Below, piece by piece: positions 13,669-22,474 of a stretch of 64,000 bases of DNA; within the stretch, counting starts at the first letter, position 1, and every line of letters begins with the position of its first letter. Source of the stretch: Kastovskya adunca ATA6-11-RM4 (lineage in GTDB: Bacteria > Cyanobacteriota > Cyanobacteriia > Cyanobacteriales > Coleofasciculaceae); assembly GCA_019359445.1 (NCBI GenBank), contig JAHHHJ010000006.1:124001-188000 (forward strand), written 5' to 3'. The notes below the pieces were generated by a model. The model was not told the origin of the DNA, searched no databases, and was given only the letters and a program-made list of their open reading frames with translations. The position numbers and the translations under genes were made by a program.

Positions 13669-15033
13669 TTAAGACTGCCGACGACGAGTCAAAAACAACA
13701 GCGGTACGCCAGCAATTACCACTGCCACACCAACAAGTGCCCCCACCCCCGTGTAGGCAAGGCTGGAATAGAGGAGGTAAACACAGATGGCACAAAAGAG
13801 AATCGGGGTGAAGGGATAGAAGGGAACTCGGAACGATCGCGTTACTTCTGGCTCCTTGATCCGCAACACGAACAGCGACACTCCTGTCAGCAAGAAAAAG
13901 AACCAAAACACCGGGGCGGTATAGTCCACCATCGTCTCAAAGCCTTTGCGCGTCAGCGTTCCCATCAATACCAGGGCTAAGGCGATCGCTCCTTGAACTA
14001 GTAAGGCATTACTGGGTGTACTGACACGAGGGTGCCAGCGTCCGAGGAAGGAAAAGAGGGAAAAGTCTCTTCCCAAGGCGTAGTTAGTTCTCGCCCCAGT
14101 TAAAATCGTGGCGTTCATCGCCCCTAAGGTAGACACCGCAATCAACAGGCTAATGAACCAAGCACCCGGTTCCCCCAGCAGATTCCGCATCAAGTCAGCA
14201 GCAACGGCTTCTGAGTCTGCCATGTTCGCCAGCCCCAATCCCTGGATGTAAGCGAGGTTGATCAGCAAGTAAATCGCTGTGATTATGCCCAGTCCCCAAA
14301 GTAGCGATCGCGCCATATTACGCCTGACGTTGCGTAACTCGGCAGAGATATAAGCCGCTTCATTCCAGCCACCATAGGACAACAGCACGAAAACCAGGGC
14401 TAACCCCAAACTATTCCCTGGGGCTGTTGGTTCTGCAGGGGCGACAGGGACATCAGGAGTAGCAAAAGCTAAACCCGCGATAATCACCAACAGCAAGCCG
14501 AGGACTTTCGCCGCCGTTAGCCAATTTTGCGTCCACTTCCCCTGCTGAACACCCACTAAGTTTAGTGCCGTCAAAGCGATAACCGCGATCGCCGCATACA
14601 GCGAGGAGGAATAAATCCCCAAGCGAAACAACTGCGATAGATAGTCCCCGAATACAAATGCCAGCAACACAATCGAACCTGTTTGAATCACTGTCATTCG
14701 CGCCCAAGCAAACAGAAAAGCAACACCATCACCATAAGCACGGAGGAAATAAAAATAATTGCCCCCGGCGTGGGGATAGGCTGTCGCCAATTCTGCGTAG
14801 CAAAGAGCGCCGATAAATGACATTCCACCACCCAACAGCCAAGTCAACAGTGCAATTTCAGCACTCGCGGCATTGTTCGCAACTAACGCTGGTGTCTCGA
14901 AAATGCCTGCACCGATGACAATCCCCACAATGATGGCAACGGCATCTACAAATGCCAAAGTTTGTTTCGGGGCTACTTCTTTGGAAGCAACTAAATCACC
15001 GTTTGGTAAGCTGTAGTTTCCACGTTTGCTCAC
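13669..15033 (-). CDS. APC superfamily amino acid permease
   Basis: A 454-residue integral membrane transporter with about 12 hydrophobic helices. Helix 1 carries the APC signature VGIVIGAGIFETPALVANN, with the helix-breaking GxG at the substrate site. Helix 3 has ALCYAELATAYPHAGGNYFY, and helix 6 contains VLLSYGGWNEAAYISAELRN. The closest match by eye is the LAT/SteT-like group, serine/threonine or general amino acid exchangers. The start ATG at 15033 gives a normal length. It is on the same strand as the lipoprotein methyltransferase, 46 bases apart, so they may be co-transcribed, but functional linkage is unclear. Substrate uncertain. Confidence 0.85.
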   Translation of the reverse strand: MSKRGNYSLPNGDLVASKEVAPKQTLAFVDAVAIIVGIVIGAGIFETPALVANNAASAEIALLTWLLGGGMSFIGALCYAELATAYPHAGGNYFYFLRAYGDGVAFLFAWARMTVIQTGSIVLLAFVFGDYLSQLFRLGIYSSSLYAAIAVIALTALNLVGVQQGKWTQNWLTAAKVLGLLLVIIAGLAFATPDVPVAPAEPTAPGNSLGLALVFVLLSYGGWNEAAYISAELRNVRRNMARSLLWGLGIITAIYLLINLAYIQGLGLANMADSEAVAADLMRNLLGEPGAWFISLLIAVSTLGAMNATILTGARTNYALGRDFSLFSFLGRWHPRVSTPSNALLVQGAIALALVLMGTLTRKGFETMVDYTAPVFWFFFLLTGVSLFVLRIKEPEVTRSFRVPFYPFTPILFCAICVYLLYSSLAYTGVGALVGVAVVIAGVPLLFLTRRRQS

Positions 15034-15098
15034 TATGACTCCATCACTGTTAAATTAATTTCCTCAAATTGTGAAGCAATAAAGTTAAGAAAACTACC

Positions 15099-15764
15099 TT
15101 AAAATCCTGCAAACGTGTAACCAATCCCGATTAACAACCCTACCTCTGTTTCATCAATAAAACCAACATTCACGCCAGCCGTTGCTGTTAATTGAGGCGA
15201 TATAGGAACATCTACGCCACCAGAAATTAGTGCGCCAACGGTGTTATCTCTACCTGTTGAAATTGCCACGCCTCCGCCAATATAGGGCGCGATACCAAAG
15301 GGAACTTCTTCCACTCCTTGACTGGGAAAATCGACAGTCAGGGGAATTAAAAACAATGCATCATCACCAATTAAAGCCGCAGGTCGCACGGATAGATTAT
15401 TAGTGAGTCCAATTTTACTAATGACAGTAAAGGCACCTTCGCTTAAGGTTGTATCGCCCCCCAAACCGATATTACCTGCAACTCCGATATAGCTAGGGCC
15501 AGAGCGGGTTGTCCTACCCGGCGTTACATCAACTTGAGCCACTACCGGATTGGTATCGGTATCCAAGGTAGTTTCTTGGACTTCATCCTCTGTTGGTTGA
15601 GGCATCAAAGGCGACGCAGATGTTAAAACTTCCGACTCTACAATTGGTGCCGTAACTGGGGTAAACTCAGCCGTTTCCGCTTGAGCTGACTGCCCGCTAA
15701 ATACTATAGCCAAAGCAGCAACACTGAGTATAGAAGCAGCGCTCCTAAAAAAAATCGCATTCAT
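15099..15764 (-). CDS. Outer-membrane beta-barrel-like exported protein
   Basis: A 221-residue protein with a Sec signal peptide ending SGQSAQAETA at about residue 31. A Pro/Thr/Glu-rich spacer follows, then about 145 residues of alternating amphipathic strands rich in Gly, ending with Phe (LLIGIGYTFAGF), the usual C-terminal residue of outer-membrane barrels. Phrases such as SYIGVAGNIGLGG and GIAPYIGGGVAISTG are typical small-barrel strands. No family name is certain. It lies upstream of the amino acid permease on the same strand, 65 bases away. About 320 bases upstream, up to the divergent YihY gene at 16087, contain an interspersed palindromic repeat at about 16015-16050. Confidence 0.75.
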   Translation of the reverse strand: MNAIFFRSAASILSVAALAIVFSGQSAQAETAEFTPVTAPIVESEVLTSASPLMPQPTEDEVQETTLDTDTNPVVAQVDVTPGRTTRSGPSYIGVAGNIGLGGDTTLSEGAFTVISKIGLTNNLSVRPAALIGDDALFLIPLTVDFPSQGVEEVPFGIAPYIGGGVAISTGRDNTVGALISGGVDVPISPQLTATAGVNVGFIDETEVGLLIGIGYTFAGF

Positions 15765-16086
15765 AGTTGCTCCGGAAGAAATAGTGGTTTAAAAACTAAC
15801 GCGATCGCCAAGTAGGATCAGTGAGTTCTCGATCGAATTATCTCTAGTGTTGGTCGTAAATGTGACGAGAAAGTGACAGCAAAGATTTGGTAACTTACAC
15901 CACATATCAGCGGAGTGTAAGTAGGACTTGTAAATAATCAAAAGTTTGATTTATTCTCGCCTACTGACTTAATACAAGCTCATTGGCTATAAAACTAGAG
16001 GCGAACAGCCCTATGCGCTTCCCGCAGGCTCCGCCAACGCCCCTACCCATTGGGTCTAAAATAATACAGCGTAGGAGACTAGATTG

Positions 16087-16995
16087 ATGAGCATCAAAAA
16101 CATTTGGAGGCTTCTGAAAACCACATTTTCTGAGTGGAGCTTGGATCAAGCCTCGCTGATGGCAGCCGCATTAGCTTATTACACTGTGTTCTCCCTAGCG
16201 CCGCTGTTGATTATTGCGATCGCGATCGCTGGGGCGGTATTTGGAACAAAAGCAGCAGAAGGGGAACTGGTGAGGCAAATTCAAAGCATCGTCGGCTTTG
16301 ATGCGGCTCAATTAATCCAGACAGCCGTTGCTAATGCCGGTCGGCTAGATTCCTCTCAAGATGCCTTTCCTGCGGTGATCAATATCGTTCTCCTGCTGTT
16401 CGGCGCAACTGTCGTTTTTGCTCAACTACAAAATGCCCTCAACAAAATCTGGGAAGTGAAGGCGCAGCCAGAGGGCGCTGTTAAACACTTCCTTCGCAAA
16501 CGCCTTTTATCGTTCTCGATGGTGCTGGTAATCGCGTTTTTACTGCTCGTGTCCCTGGTTATCAGCACGGTGCTAGTAATACTTGGAAATTACTTGAGAG
16601 ACTTAGTACCCGGTTTTACCTACTTGTGGCAAGCCGTTAACGCTCTCGTTTCCTTTGGTATTGTGACGCTGCTGTTTGCCAGCATTTACAAAATTCTGCC
16701 CGATGCCAAAGTTGCCTGGAGCGATGTTGGGGTGGGTGCAGTCATCACCGCCGTATTATTCGAGATTGGGAAGTTAGCGATCGGGTTTTATTTAGGACAG
16801 ACGGGTTTTGGTTCTGCCTATGGAGCCGCTGGCTCTTTAGTGATCCTCCTTACCTGGGTTTTTTATTCCGCTCAGATTTTGTTTTTTGGTGCAGAATTTA
16901 CCCAAGTTTACGCCCGAAGATTTGGTAAACAAATTATTCCGGCTGAACATGCCATACCTGCCCCTAAAACTTACCGTCAGGAATTAGAGCAATAA
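16087..16995 (+). CDS. YihY/BrkB-family inner membrane protein
   Basis: A 302-residue polytopic protein of the YihY (formerly RNase BN, virulence factor BrkB) family. The family signature is plain: ALAYYTVFSLAPLLIIAIAI at about residues 31-50, NKIWEVKAQPEGAVKHFLRK, KILPDAKVAWSDVGVGA, and the helix-8 motif GSAYGAAGSLVILLTWVFYS near 240-260. Six hydrophobic segments are seen. I chose the ATG at 16087 behind AGGAG rather than the TTG three bases earlier. The role of the family is not settled; it is neither a nuclease nor a proven transporter. It is a single gene facing away from the beta-barrel gene. Confidence 0.9.
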   Translation: MSIKNIWRLLKTTFSEWSLDQASLMAAALAYYTVFSLAPLLIIAIAIAGAVFGTKAAEGELVRQIQSIVGFDAAQLIQTAVANAGRLDSSQDAFPAVINIVLLLFGATVVFAQLQNALNKIWEVKAQPEGAVKHFLRKRLLSFSMVLVIAFLLLVSLVISTVLVILGNYLRDLVPGFTYLWQAVNALVSFGIVTLLFASIYKILPDAKVAWSDVGVGAVITAVLFEIGKLAIGFYLGQTGFGSAYGAAGSLVILLTWVFYSAQILFFGAEFTQVYARRFGKQIIPAEHAIPAPKTYRQELEQ

Positions 16996-17002
16996 GCTTT
17001 TC

Positions 17003-17365
17003 CTAAGTACCAGAAAATAAACTAGGAGCTTTGAGAATATTAAATTGCATCAATGCCAAAATCACCAAGGTGTAGGCAGTCGAGGACGCTAAACCCACTA
17101 ATAAATCTTTTTTAAGATTGCGTTCCTTTGGCTGTTCTACAAACATATCCATTGCCCCAAACTGCATCATGAGAATTCCGGCAACATTCGATATCCAGTA
17201 ACCCACGATTGTAAAGGGGATAAGTAGATCTGGAGAGAACCAGCTAAAAATATAACCAAATAAGTAAGCAACTGGAAGATTAAAAAACAGGTCATTCCAC
17301 CAAGACAGGGGTGAAAGCATGTACCCAATAAATAGAAGAAAGCCGCCTCTTAGCTTCTTCAACAT
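17003..17365 (-). CDS. Small membrane protein
   Basis: A 120-residue protein with about three hydrophobic helices (FNLPVAYLFGYIFSWF, LLIPFTIVGYWISNVAGILM, LVGLASSTAYTLVILALMQF) and a cytosolic loop containing EQPKERNLKKD. The start is ATG. It overlaps nothing and ends 8 bases from the 3' end of the convergent YihY gene. I recognise no family. The composition looks normal for the neighbourhood. Confidence 0.7.
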   Translation of the reverse strand: MLKKLRGGFLLFIGYMLSPLSWWNDLFFNLPVAYLFGYIFSWFSPDLLIPFTIVGYWISNVAGILMMQFGAMDMFVEQPKERNLKKDLLVGLASSTAYTLVILALMQFNILKAPSLFSGT

Positions 17366-17420
17366 GAATTTTTATCCTTAACAGCAAGATAATTATAATT
17401 TAAGTAGGCGGAAATAAATA

Positions 17421-17484
17421 AGAGGCTATTTATAAAGTAAATCTAAATCTCGTTGTCTAAATATTTACTTTATAAATGGTCTCT
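17421..17484 (+). repeat. Inverted repeat, 22-bp arms
   Basis: The left arm (17421-17442) starts AGAGGCTATTTATAAAGTAA; the right arm is at 17463-17484 with ATTTACTTTATAAATGGTCT. They are complementary at about 20 of 22 positions, with a 20-base loop. The outer bases of the right arm (ATGGTCTCT) recur inverted at 18036-18044. Confidence 0.7.
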
Positions 17485-17641
17485 TACACAGTCACTTTTG
17501 AACAAACTTGGTCTTGAATTTATACAAAAACAAATTCTTTTACCAGAGTGTTTTTCTCAATATAAATTTTTTCAATTAGATGGAAAGACCCCAGCGTCTA
17601 CAAATAAAATTTTGCCTCCAATATTAAGAAAACAAGAATAA
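17453..17641 (+). CDS. Orphan short ORF, possible gene remnant
   Basis: A 62-codon frame that would start at TTG inside the hairpin loop, with no ribosome-binding site. The product (NKLGLEFIQKQILLPECFSQ, GKTPASTNKILPPILRK) has reasonable composition, and its TAA stop shares one base with the ATG of the next gene (TAATG). This suggests the tail of a formerly longer protein that was coupled to the next gene. The DNA is A/T-rich relative to its neighbours. I cannot name it; a toxin C-terminal tip followed by its immunity gene is one reading, without proof. Confidence 0.35.
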   Translation: MSKYLLYKWSLTQSLLNKLGLEFIQKQILLPECFSQYKFFQLDGKTPASTNKILPPILRKQE

Positions 17642-18033
17642 TGACAATTGTTAAGGGCTATTTCAATGAATTTCATTTTTCCGAGTGTAAAATAGAAATA
17701 ATTGAGTTTATTGGAGAGGATTTGATAGTCAATATCAAATCTGAATTAGAAATTTATCCACCTCATCCATTGTCAGATAAGCATAGTTTTTTAACTCCTT
17801 GTAAGGTTGTGTTCAAAAACGTTAAATATTTACAGCAAACGTTTGATGAGTATGATGAAAAAACAGGAAAATACGAAAAAGAGCAAGAATTTATTAAAGA
17901 GTTCAGTCATGGGCTTAAACCCAATATTGAGTATGAAGAGTATTCTATTGAGGGGTTCTTGCTCAATCCCAAAGGATGGGTAACATTGGATATCATTGCT
18001 GAAGAATTTTATTTTGACAATTTGAAGGATTGA
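17641..18033 (+). CDS. Hypothetical protein, possible immunity-type partner
   Basis: A 130-residue acidic protein with alternating strands (KIEIIEFIGEDLIVNIKSEL, CKVVFKNVKYLQQTFDEYDE, SIEGFLLNPKGWVTLDIIAE). Its ATG overlaps the TAA of the preceding short ORF, so translation is probably coupled. A/T content is higher than in the flanking genes, which suggests transfer. The size, acidity and coupling resemble immunity proteins of polymorphic toxin systems, but no family signature is visible and the supposed toxin is truncated. A plain conserved hypothetical is equally possible. Confidence 0.6.
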   Translation: MTIVKGYFNEFHFSECKIEIIEFIGEDLIVNIKSELEIYPPHPLSDKHSFLTPCKVVFKNVKYLQQTFDEYDEKTGKYEKEQEFIKEFSHGLKPNIEYEEYSIEGFLLNPKGWVTLDIIAEEFYFDNLKD

Positions 18034-18071
18034 TTAGAGACCATAGCAGTCACAAATAGTTTTCGGAGGTG

Positions 18072-18104
18072 AGATCCCCGACTTCTTCAAGAAGTCGGGG
18101 ATCT
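18072..18104 (+). terminator. Perfect 16-bp-arm hairpin
   Basis: AGATCCCCGACTTCTT and its exact complement are separated by one base. No T-run follows, so it may be a dispersed palindrome rather than a true terminator; a related half-copy lies at 12783. It is placed between convergent transcripts. Confidence 0.55.
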
Positions 18105-18193
18105 GAGACGCTAGCATCTCAAAATCCTTTTTAATTGATTTGGGTGAGGGCTAAAACTCTTACTACAAACCTTTAATTATTATGCTGTATCCC

Positions 18194-20914
18194 TTAATTA
18201 AGTGGGTCGAAACGATTGACTAAGGCAGCGACTACAATCATTGGCAAACCCACAAGTACGCAGATCAACCATTGATTTAAGTTCAAGGGTGCTGTCTCAA
18301 AGAGTTCATTCATCAAGCTCCACTGACTGAAGATGATCTGCAAAATTATCGTAGCGACGATACCAACAACAATGGCGGGAGCACCTGCAATTTTATCAAT
18401 TTTGCCTCGGAGCTTAGCGACTGTAGTAATCCCTAATTGACTAATGCTTAATAGATAAAAAATTCTCCCGGCTACTAACGCTTGGATTGCCATGGTGCGG
18501 GCTAAATCGATATTTCCTGTTTCTCTCCTAACCCATTCAAAAACGCCAAAAATTAGAATCCAATTAAAGACCGAAATTGCCAAGATGCGCTTTAATAGGT
18601 TGCCAGAAAGCAAGGGTTGATTGGGGTTACGGGGAGGGCGTTTCATCACCCGTTGTGACTTCGGCTCAAAGGCTAAGGGAACCGTCATGGCAATGGAGTT
18701 CACCATGTTGAGCCAGAGAACTTGTAAAGAGAGAATCGGTAAGGCTCTCGCTAGCAGCACGCTAATTACAATCGTCATCGATTCCCCGCCATTTACGGGC
18801 AGGATAAAGGCGATCGCTTTGAGCAAATTTCGATAAACTGTACGCCCTTCCTCCACCGCCGCTTCAATGGAGGCAAAGTTATCATCGGTCAAAATCATGT
18901 CAGCAGCTTCCTTCGCCACTTCCGTACCTGCGCCCCCCATGGCAATGCCAATATCGGCTTGCTTGAGGGCGGGGGCATCGTTCACCCCATCCCCTGTCAT
19001 CGCCACGACTTCGCCTTTGGATTGCAGGGCTTCCACCAGACGTAGCTTTTGTTCCGGGGCGACGCGAGCAAATACAGAGCCATCTTCTACGGCATTCGCG
19101 AGTTCCTGCTGACTCATTTGGGAAAGGTCTTGTCCCGTAAAGGCGATCGCTTCCCCTTGCCGTTGCAACCCCATCTGAGTAGCGATCGCTCTTGCCGTTA
19201 CTGCATGATCGCCCGTAATCATCTTGACCTGAATCCCTGCGTCTTGGCAGGCTTCTACCGCACTGATTGCTTCTTGGCGGGGGGGATCGATCATCCCTTG
19301 CAATCCCAGGAAAATCAGATCCGCTTCAATATCGGGATGATCGAGAGAATTTTTATCGGCGGCGACATCCTTCTTGGCAAATGCCAGCACCCGTAACCCC
19401 TGCTCTGCCATCGCCTCGGCTTCTTGATGTATTGTCCTTGGCTCAATAGCCGTAAGATTTCCTTCATCTAGCATCTGCCGAGAGCGGGAGAGAATTGCCT
19501 CGACTGAACCCTTAACGTAAATAGTTCGCTGCGAGGAAGATTGAGTGCCTTCATGTAAGGTTGCCATGTACTGGAACTCAGACTCGAAGGGAATCAGATC
19601 GATCCTCGGCATTTCCTCTTCTAAGGAAGGCTGGTTCAATCCCGCTTTGTTGGCAGCCGCAATCAGCGCTCCCTCCGTCGGATCGCCCAAAACCTTCCAT
19701 TGAGCGTCTTTTACTTCTAAGTGGGAGTCATTGCATAACACTCCAGCCATTAGACATTCCTGAAGAACCGGAGCGCGCTCTAGTTGAACGGGCTTTTCAT
19801 CTTGTAAAAGTTCACCCTCCGGGTTGTAGCCTGTCCCTGTAACGCTGTAGTGCTGACCCCCAGCATAAATTCCTTGCACCGTCATCTGGTTTTCTGTCAG
19901 CGTGCCAGTTTTGTCAGAACAAATAACGGTAGCACCGCCTAGAGTCTCGACGGCTGGTAAATTTCGGACAATCGCATGACGCCGCGCCATGCGGGAAACC
20001 CCAATGGCTAGCGTCACGGTGACAACCGCTGGTAAGCCTTCGGGGATTGCACTCACGGCTAAGGCGACAACCGCCTCGAACATGGATATCCAGGTGTTGC
20101 CGTATGCCAAACCCACGGCAAAGGTCAGCGTGGCTACTCCCAGAATGATATAGAGCAATTGGCGACTGAATTTATCAAACTTCCGGGTTAAGGGCGTTGT
20201 TAAGTTGGTTTGCTGTTCCATTAACTGGGAAATCCGCCCAGTTTCTGTCTCCCCACCAATAGCAACAACAATGCCCCTCCCTTGACCAAAAGTGACGAAG
20301 CTGCCAGCATAAGCCATGTTGCGGCGTTCTGCTAAAGGAGCGTCGGGATCGAGGGGTGAGGTGTCTTTTTCAACGGCAACGGATTCACCTGTCAGGGCGG
20401 ATTCATTGACTTGCAAGCTGCGGATATCAACCAGTCGCAGATCCGCTGGCACCTTGTCTCCAGAAGTCAGCAGCACGAGGTCGCCGGGTACTAACTCTGT
20501 AGAAGGAACCTGGACTTTTTGACCATCGCGGCGGATTGTGGCATCAGTTTGGACGGAGGAGGCTAAAGCGGCGATCGCGCTTTCTGCTTTCGCTTCCTGC
20601 ACAAACCCGATAATGGCGTTAATTAGAGTTACACCCCAAATCACCCAAGCATTAACCCACTCTCCCAGTAACGCTTTAATCGCCCCTGCAATTAGCAAGA
20701 TGTACAGTAGCGGTTGATTAAATTGCAGGAGAAATCGCACAATGGGGCTTTTTCCAGGTTTCCCTTTGAGTTCGTTTGCCCCAAAACGCTCTCGTCGCTT
20801 TGTGACTTCAGCGCCTGTCAAACCCTGATCTAGATTGCTGTCCCAATGCTGAGCAACCTCTGCCGTTGATAGATGGTGCCATTGTGATGACTTGAGCTTT
20901 TCTTGTTCTGCCAT
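18194..20914 (-). CDS. P-type ATPase, class II cation pump
   Basis: A 906-residue P2-type ATPase. An N-terminal cation-ATPase domain starts WHHLSTAEVAQHWDSNLDQG. The actuator loop TGES is at 175-178, IPEGLPAVVTVTLAIG around 290-305, the phosphorylation site D334 lies in CSDKTGTLTENQM, and the hinge is MTGDGVNDAPALKQADIGIA. I prefer the ATG at 20914 to a TTG at 20929. Helix 6 reads VLWLNMVNSIAMTVPLAFEP, without the Asp of the SERCA motif (VTDGLPATAL), while helix 5 has NGGES. Calcium transport, the usual annotation, is therefore not assured; another monovalent or divalent cation is possible. It is a single-gene unit. Confidence 0.9.
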   Translation of the reverse strand: MAEQEKLKSSQWHHLSTAEVAQHWDSNLDQGLTGAEVTKRRERFGANELKGKPGKSPIVRFLLQFNQPLLYILLIAGAIKALLGEWVNAWVIWGVTLINAIIGFVQEAKAESAIAALASSVQTDATIRRDGQKVQVPSTELVPGDLVLLTSGDKVPADLRLVDIRSLQVNESALTGESVAVEKDTSPLDPDAPLAERRNMAYAGSFVTFGQGRGIVVAIGGETETGRISQLMEQQTNLTTPLTRKFDKFSRQLLYIILGVATLTFAVGLAYGNTWISMFEAVVALAVSAIPEGLPAVVTVTLAIGVSRMARRHAIVRNLPAVETLGGATVICSDKTGTLTENQMTVQGIYAGGQHYSVTGTGYNPEGELLQDEKPVQLERAPVLQECLMAGVLCNDSHLEVKDAQWKVLGDPTEGALIAAANKAGLNQPSLEEEMPRIDLIPFESEFQYMATLHEGTQSSSQRTIYVKGSVEAILSRSRQMLDEGNLTAIEPRTIHQEAEAMAEQGLRVLAFAKKDVAADKNSLDHPDIEADLIFLGLQGMIDPPRQEAISAVEACQDAGIQVKMITGDHAVTARAIATQMGLQRQGEAIAFTGQDLSQMSQQELANAVEDGSVFARVAPEQKLRLVEALQSKGEVVAMTGDGVNDAPALKQADIGIAMGGAGTEVAKEAADMILTDDNFASIEAAVEEGRTVYRNLLKAIAFILPVNGGESMTIVISVLLARALPILSLQVLWLNMVNSIAMTVPLAFEPKSQRVMKRPPRNPNQPLLSGNLLKRILAISVFNWILIFGVFEWVRRETGNIDLARTMAIQALVAGRIFYLLSISQLGITTVAKLRGKIDKIAGAPAIVVGIVATIILQIIFSQWSLMNELFETAPLNLNQWLICVLVGLPMIVVAALVNRFDPLN

Positions 20915-21259
20915 ATTGTTCGTTCCCAATCACCCGGTCAGGTAAATTTAAGGACTAGCGCTCTGAGATACTGCGGTGAGGCGATCGCTACAAAGCTGCC
21001 CTATTCCTCTACGGTGGAATAGGAATATGACTAAAAAGTGACACTTTGGTCTGACGCTCTCGAACTATTCCCTCGCTCCACTACCCACGAAAATACGTTG
21101 CAAACAAAGTGCGACAGGGGGAATACATGAAGTTATTAGACATTTACTTGCCTAAACAATCAATCTTTTTGTAACTTTGAATACAGAAATATTTTTAAAC
21201 GTTCATTTATTGGGCTTCAGCCTAAGCAAAGGACGGATACGGATCAAGGAGATTGGTTA
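20915..21259. other. Intergenic region with small hairpin
   Basis: This lies between the divergent ATPase gene and the small gene at 21260. A hairpin CCTATTCC/GGAATAGG is at 21000-21023. A 15-codon frame at about 21127 (MKLLDIYLPKQSIFL) follows an AGGGGG box and could be a leader peptide, but nothing else supports it. No promoter is obvious. Confidence 0.4.
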
Positions 21260-21526
21260 ATGAAATTAGATTCCCAAAAACCCAAAGTCAGCGCTAAGTT
21301 GCGCTTGCACCCCCTCCAGTGGGGATTTGAGACTGACCTTAGCCCCTCAAAGCCAGAGTACAAGGCGGATACCTGGGTACAACTGCAAGAACTACCTAGC
21401 CCCTACTGTCAGGACGAAGCACTGCTCCTGTGTCAGGAATCTGAAGATGTGTGGGTGGTCTGGATTCCAGAGCATGGTGAAGCCGTGCTACATACTAGTC
21501 AGTTTCATCTAGCAACAGACTGGTAA
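21260..21526 (+). CDS. Small conserved hypothetical protein
   Basis: An 88-residue soluble protein with an AAGGAG ribosome-binding site just before its ATG. The second half (WVQLQELPSPYCQDEALLLC, DVWVVWIPEHGEAVLH) forms beta-strands with many aromatic residues. I have the impression of a cyanobacterium-specific family, but have no name for it. It faces away from the ATPase and its end lies 66 bases from the convergent four-gene operon, giving no functional hint. Confidence 0.7.
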   Translation: MKLDSQKPKVSAKLRLHPLQWGFETDLSPSKPEYKADTWVQLQELPSPYCQDEALLLCQESEDVWVVWIPEHGEAVLHTSQFHLATDW

Positions 21527-21592
21527 GAGCTTAGTCTGGTTTTTGTTCCCAATCGGGAGATTGAGCTGAATCCTAGCAGGCGATCGCTATCT

Positions 21593-22381
21593 TTACAACG
21601 TCAGCCGCGCTAAAATCCCTTTGGCAATTCTATGCCTCAGTGACTGATGGGAGAGCAAACCCAACAGCATCTGGCGCACTGTCCATCTCCTCATAAATGG
21701 CAGCAACAACAGTAGCAGAGGCTTCAAGACAAGCCGCAAAAGCCAAGAGGCTAGCACAGGTATCAGTAGGGTGATGGGATTAAGAAGTAGGGGCTGAATG
21801 TAAGGAATTGCGGCTAGAACAACAGTTAGCACTGATAGCCCCCAAGATATTCCCTCTAACCAGAAGACGATTCTGAGCCGAAGCTGCTGGAGCAGTTGAG
21901 CGATCAGCCAGTAGTGAGCCGACACCATCTTCTGACAAAACTGGGGACGCTCTAAACAGTCACTCTTGATTTGGTGAATGATGTCGCCATCCAACGACAG
22001 CAAGCTCCGCATGACGGCTTCTTCTAAGACTCCTTGATGATAGTAGGTACAAAACGTCAGCCCAGAGCGGATGCCATTGTCCTGACTGAACAATGTGTGG
22101 TAGCGCAAATCCGCCAGCAGTTGACGCGGAATGTAAGTGGTTTGATTGGTTGCTTGGGCGGATTGAATTTCTGCCAAGCTATTGTTGTCTAAATTGAAGC
22201 GAATGCCGTAAAAGAGCGATCGCGTTTTGCCAATTTTTTCTTGCTCAAGTTGAATATACGGCTCTAGGTTGAAAGCTTGTCCCCGGTAAGCAGGCTGTGG
22301 GCGTAAGGCTTTCGGGAAAGGTCGTGTTCGAGCAGTTATGTGCCGTCCTTTAGTCCGGGCTTTGTTTGATTTTTTACCCAT
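21593..22381 (-). CDS. Shared-domain operon gene D: membrane protein with DGDI module
   Basis: A protein of 262 residues. The N terminus is strongly basic (MGKKSNKARTKGRHITARTR). A soluble part contains the shared module LLSLDGDIIHQIKSDCLERP (DGDI at 131-134, His156). Two or three long hydrophobic helices follow (about 178-230). I chose the ATG at 22381; the frame extends 23 codons upstream into TTAGTTGTTAG-type intergenic repeats. It is the last gene of a four-gene minus-strand operon, 93 bases after gene C. It could anchor the other three products to a membrane. No known family recognised; the function is unknown. Confidence 0.7.
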   Translation of the reverse strand: MGKKSNKARTKGRHITARTRPFPKALRPQPAYRGQAFNLEPYIQLEQEKIGKTRSLFYGIRFNLDNNSLAEIQSAQATNQTTYIPRQLLADLRYHTLFSQDNGIRSGLTFCTYYHQGVLEEAVMRSLLSLDGDIIHQIKSDCLERPQFCQKMVSAHYWLIAQLLQQLRLRIVFWLEGISWGLSVLTVVLAAIPYIQPLLLNPITLLIPVLASWLLRLVLKPLLLLLLPFMRRWTVRQMLLGLLSHQSLRHRIAKGILARLTL

Positions 22382-22474
22382 TTCATGCGACCTATTTGAG
22401 CCGTAGTTAGTTGTTAGTCTTTTGTGGCTAGAAGGGATTTTATCTAACAAATAACAACCAACAACTAATAACTT

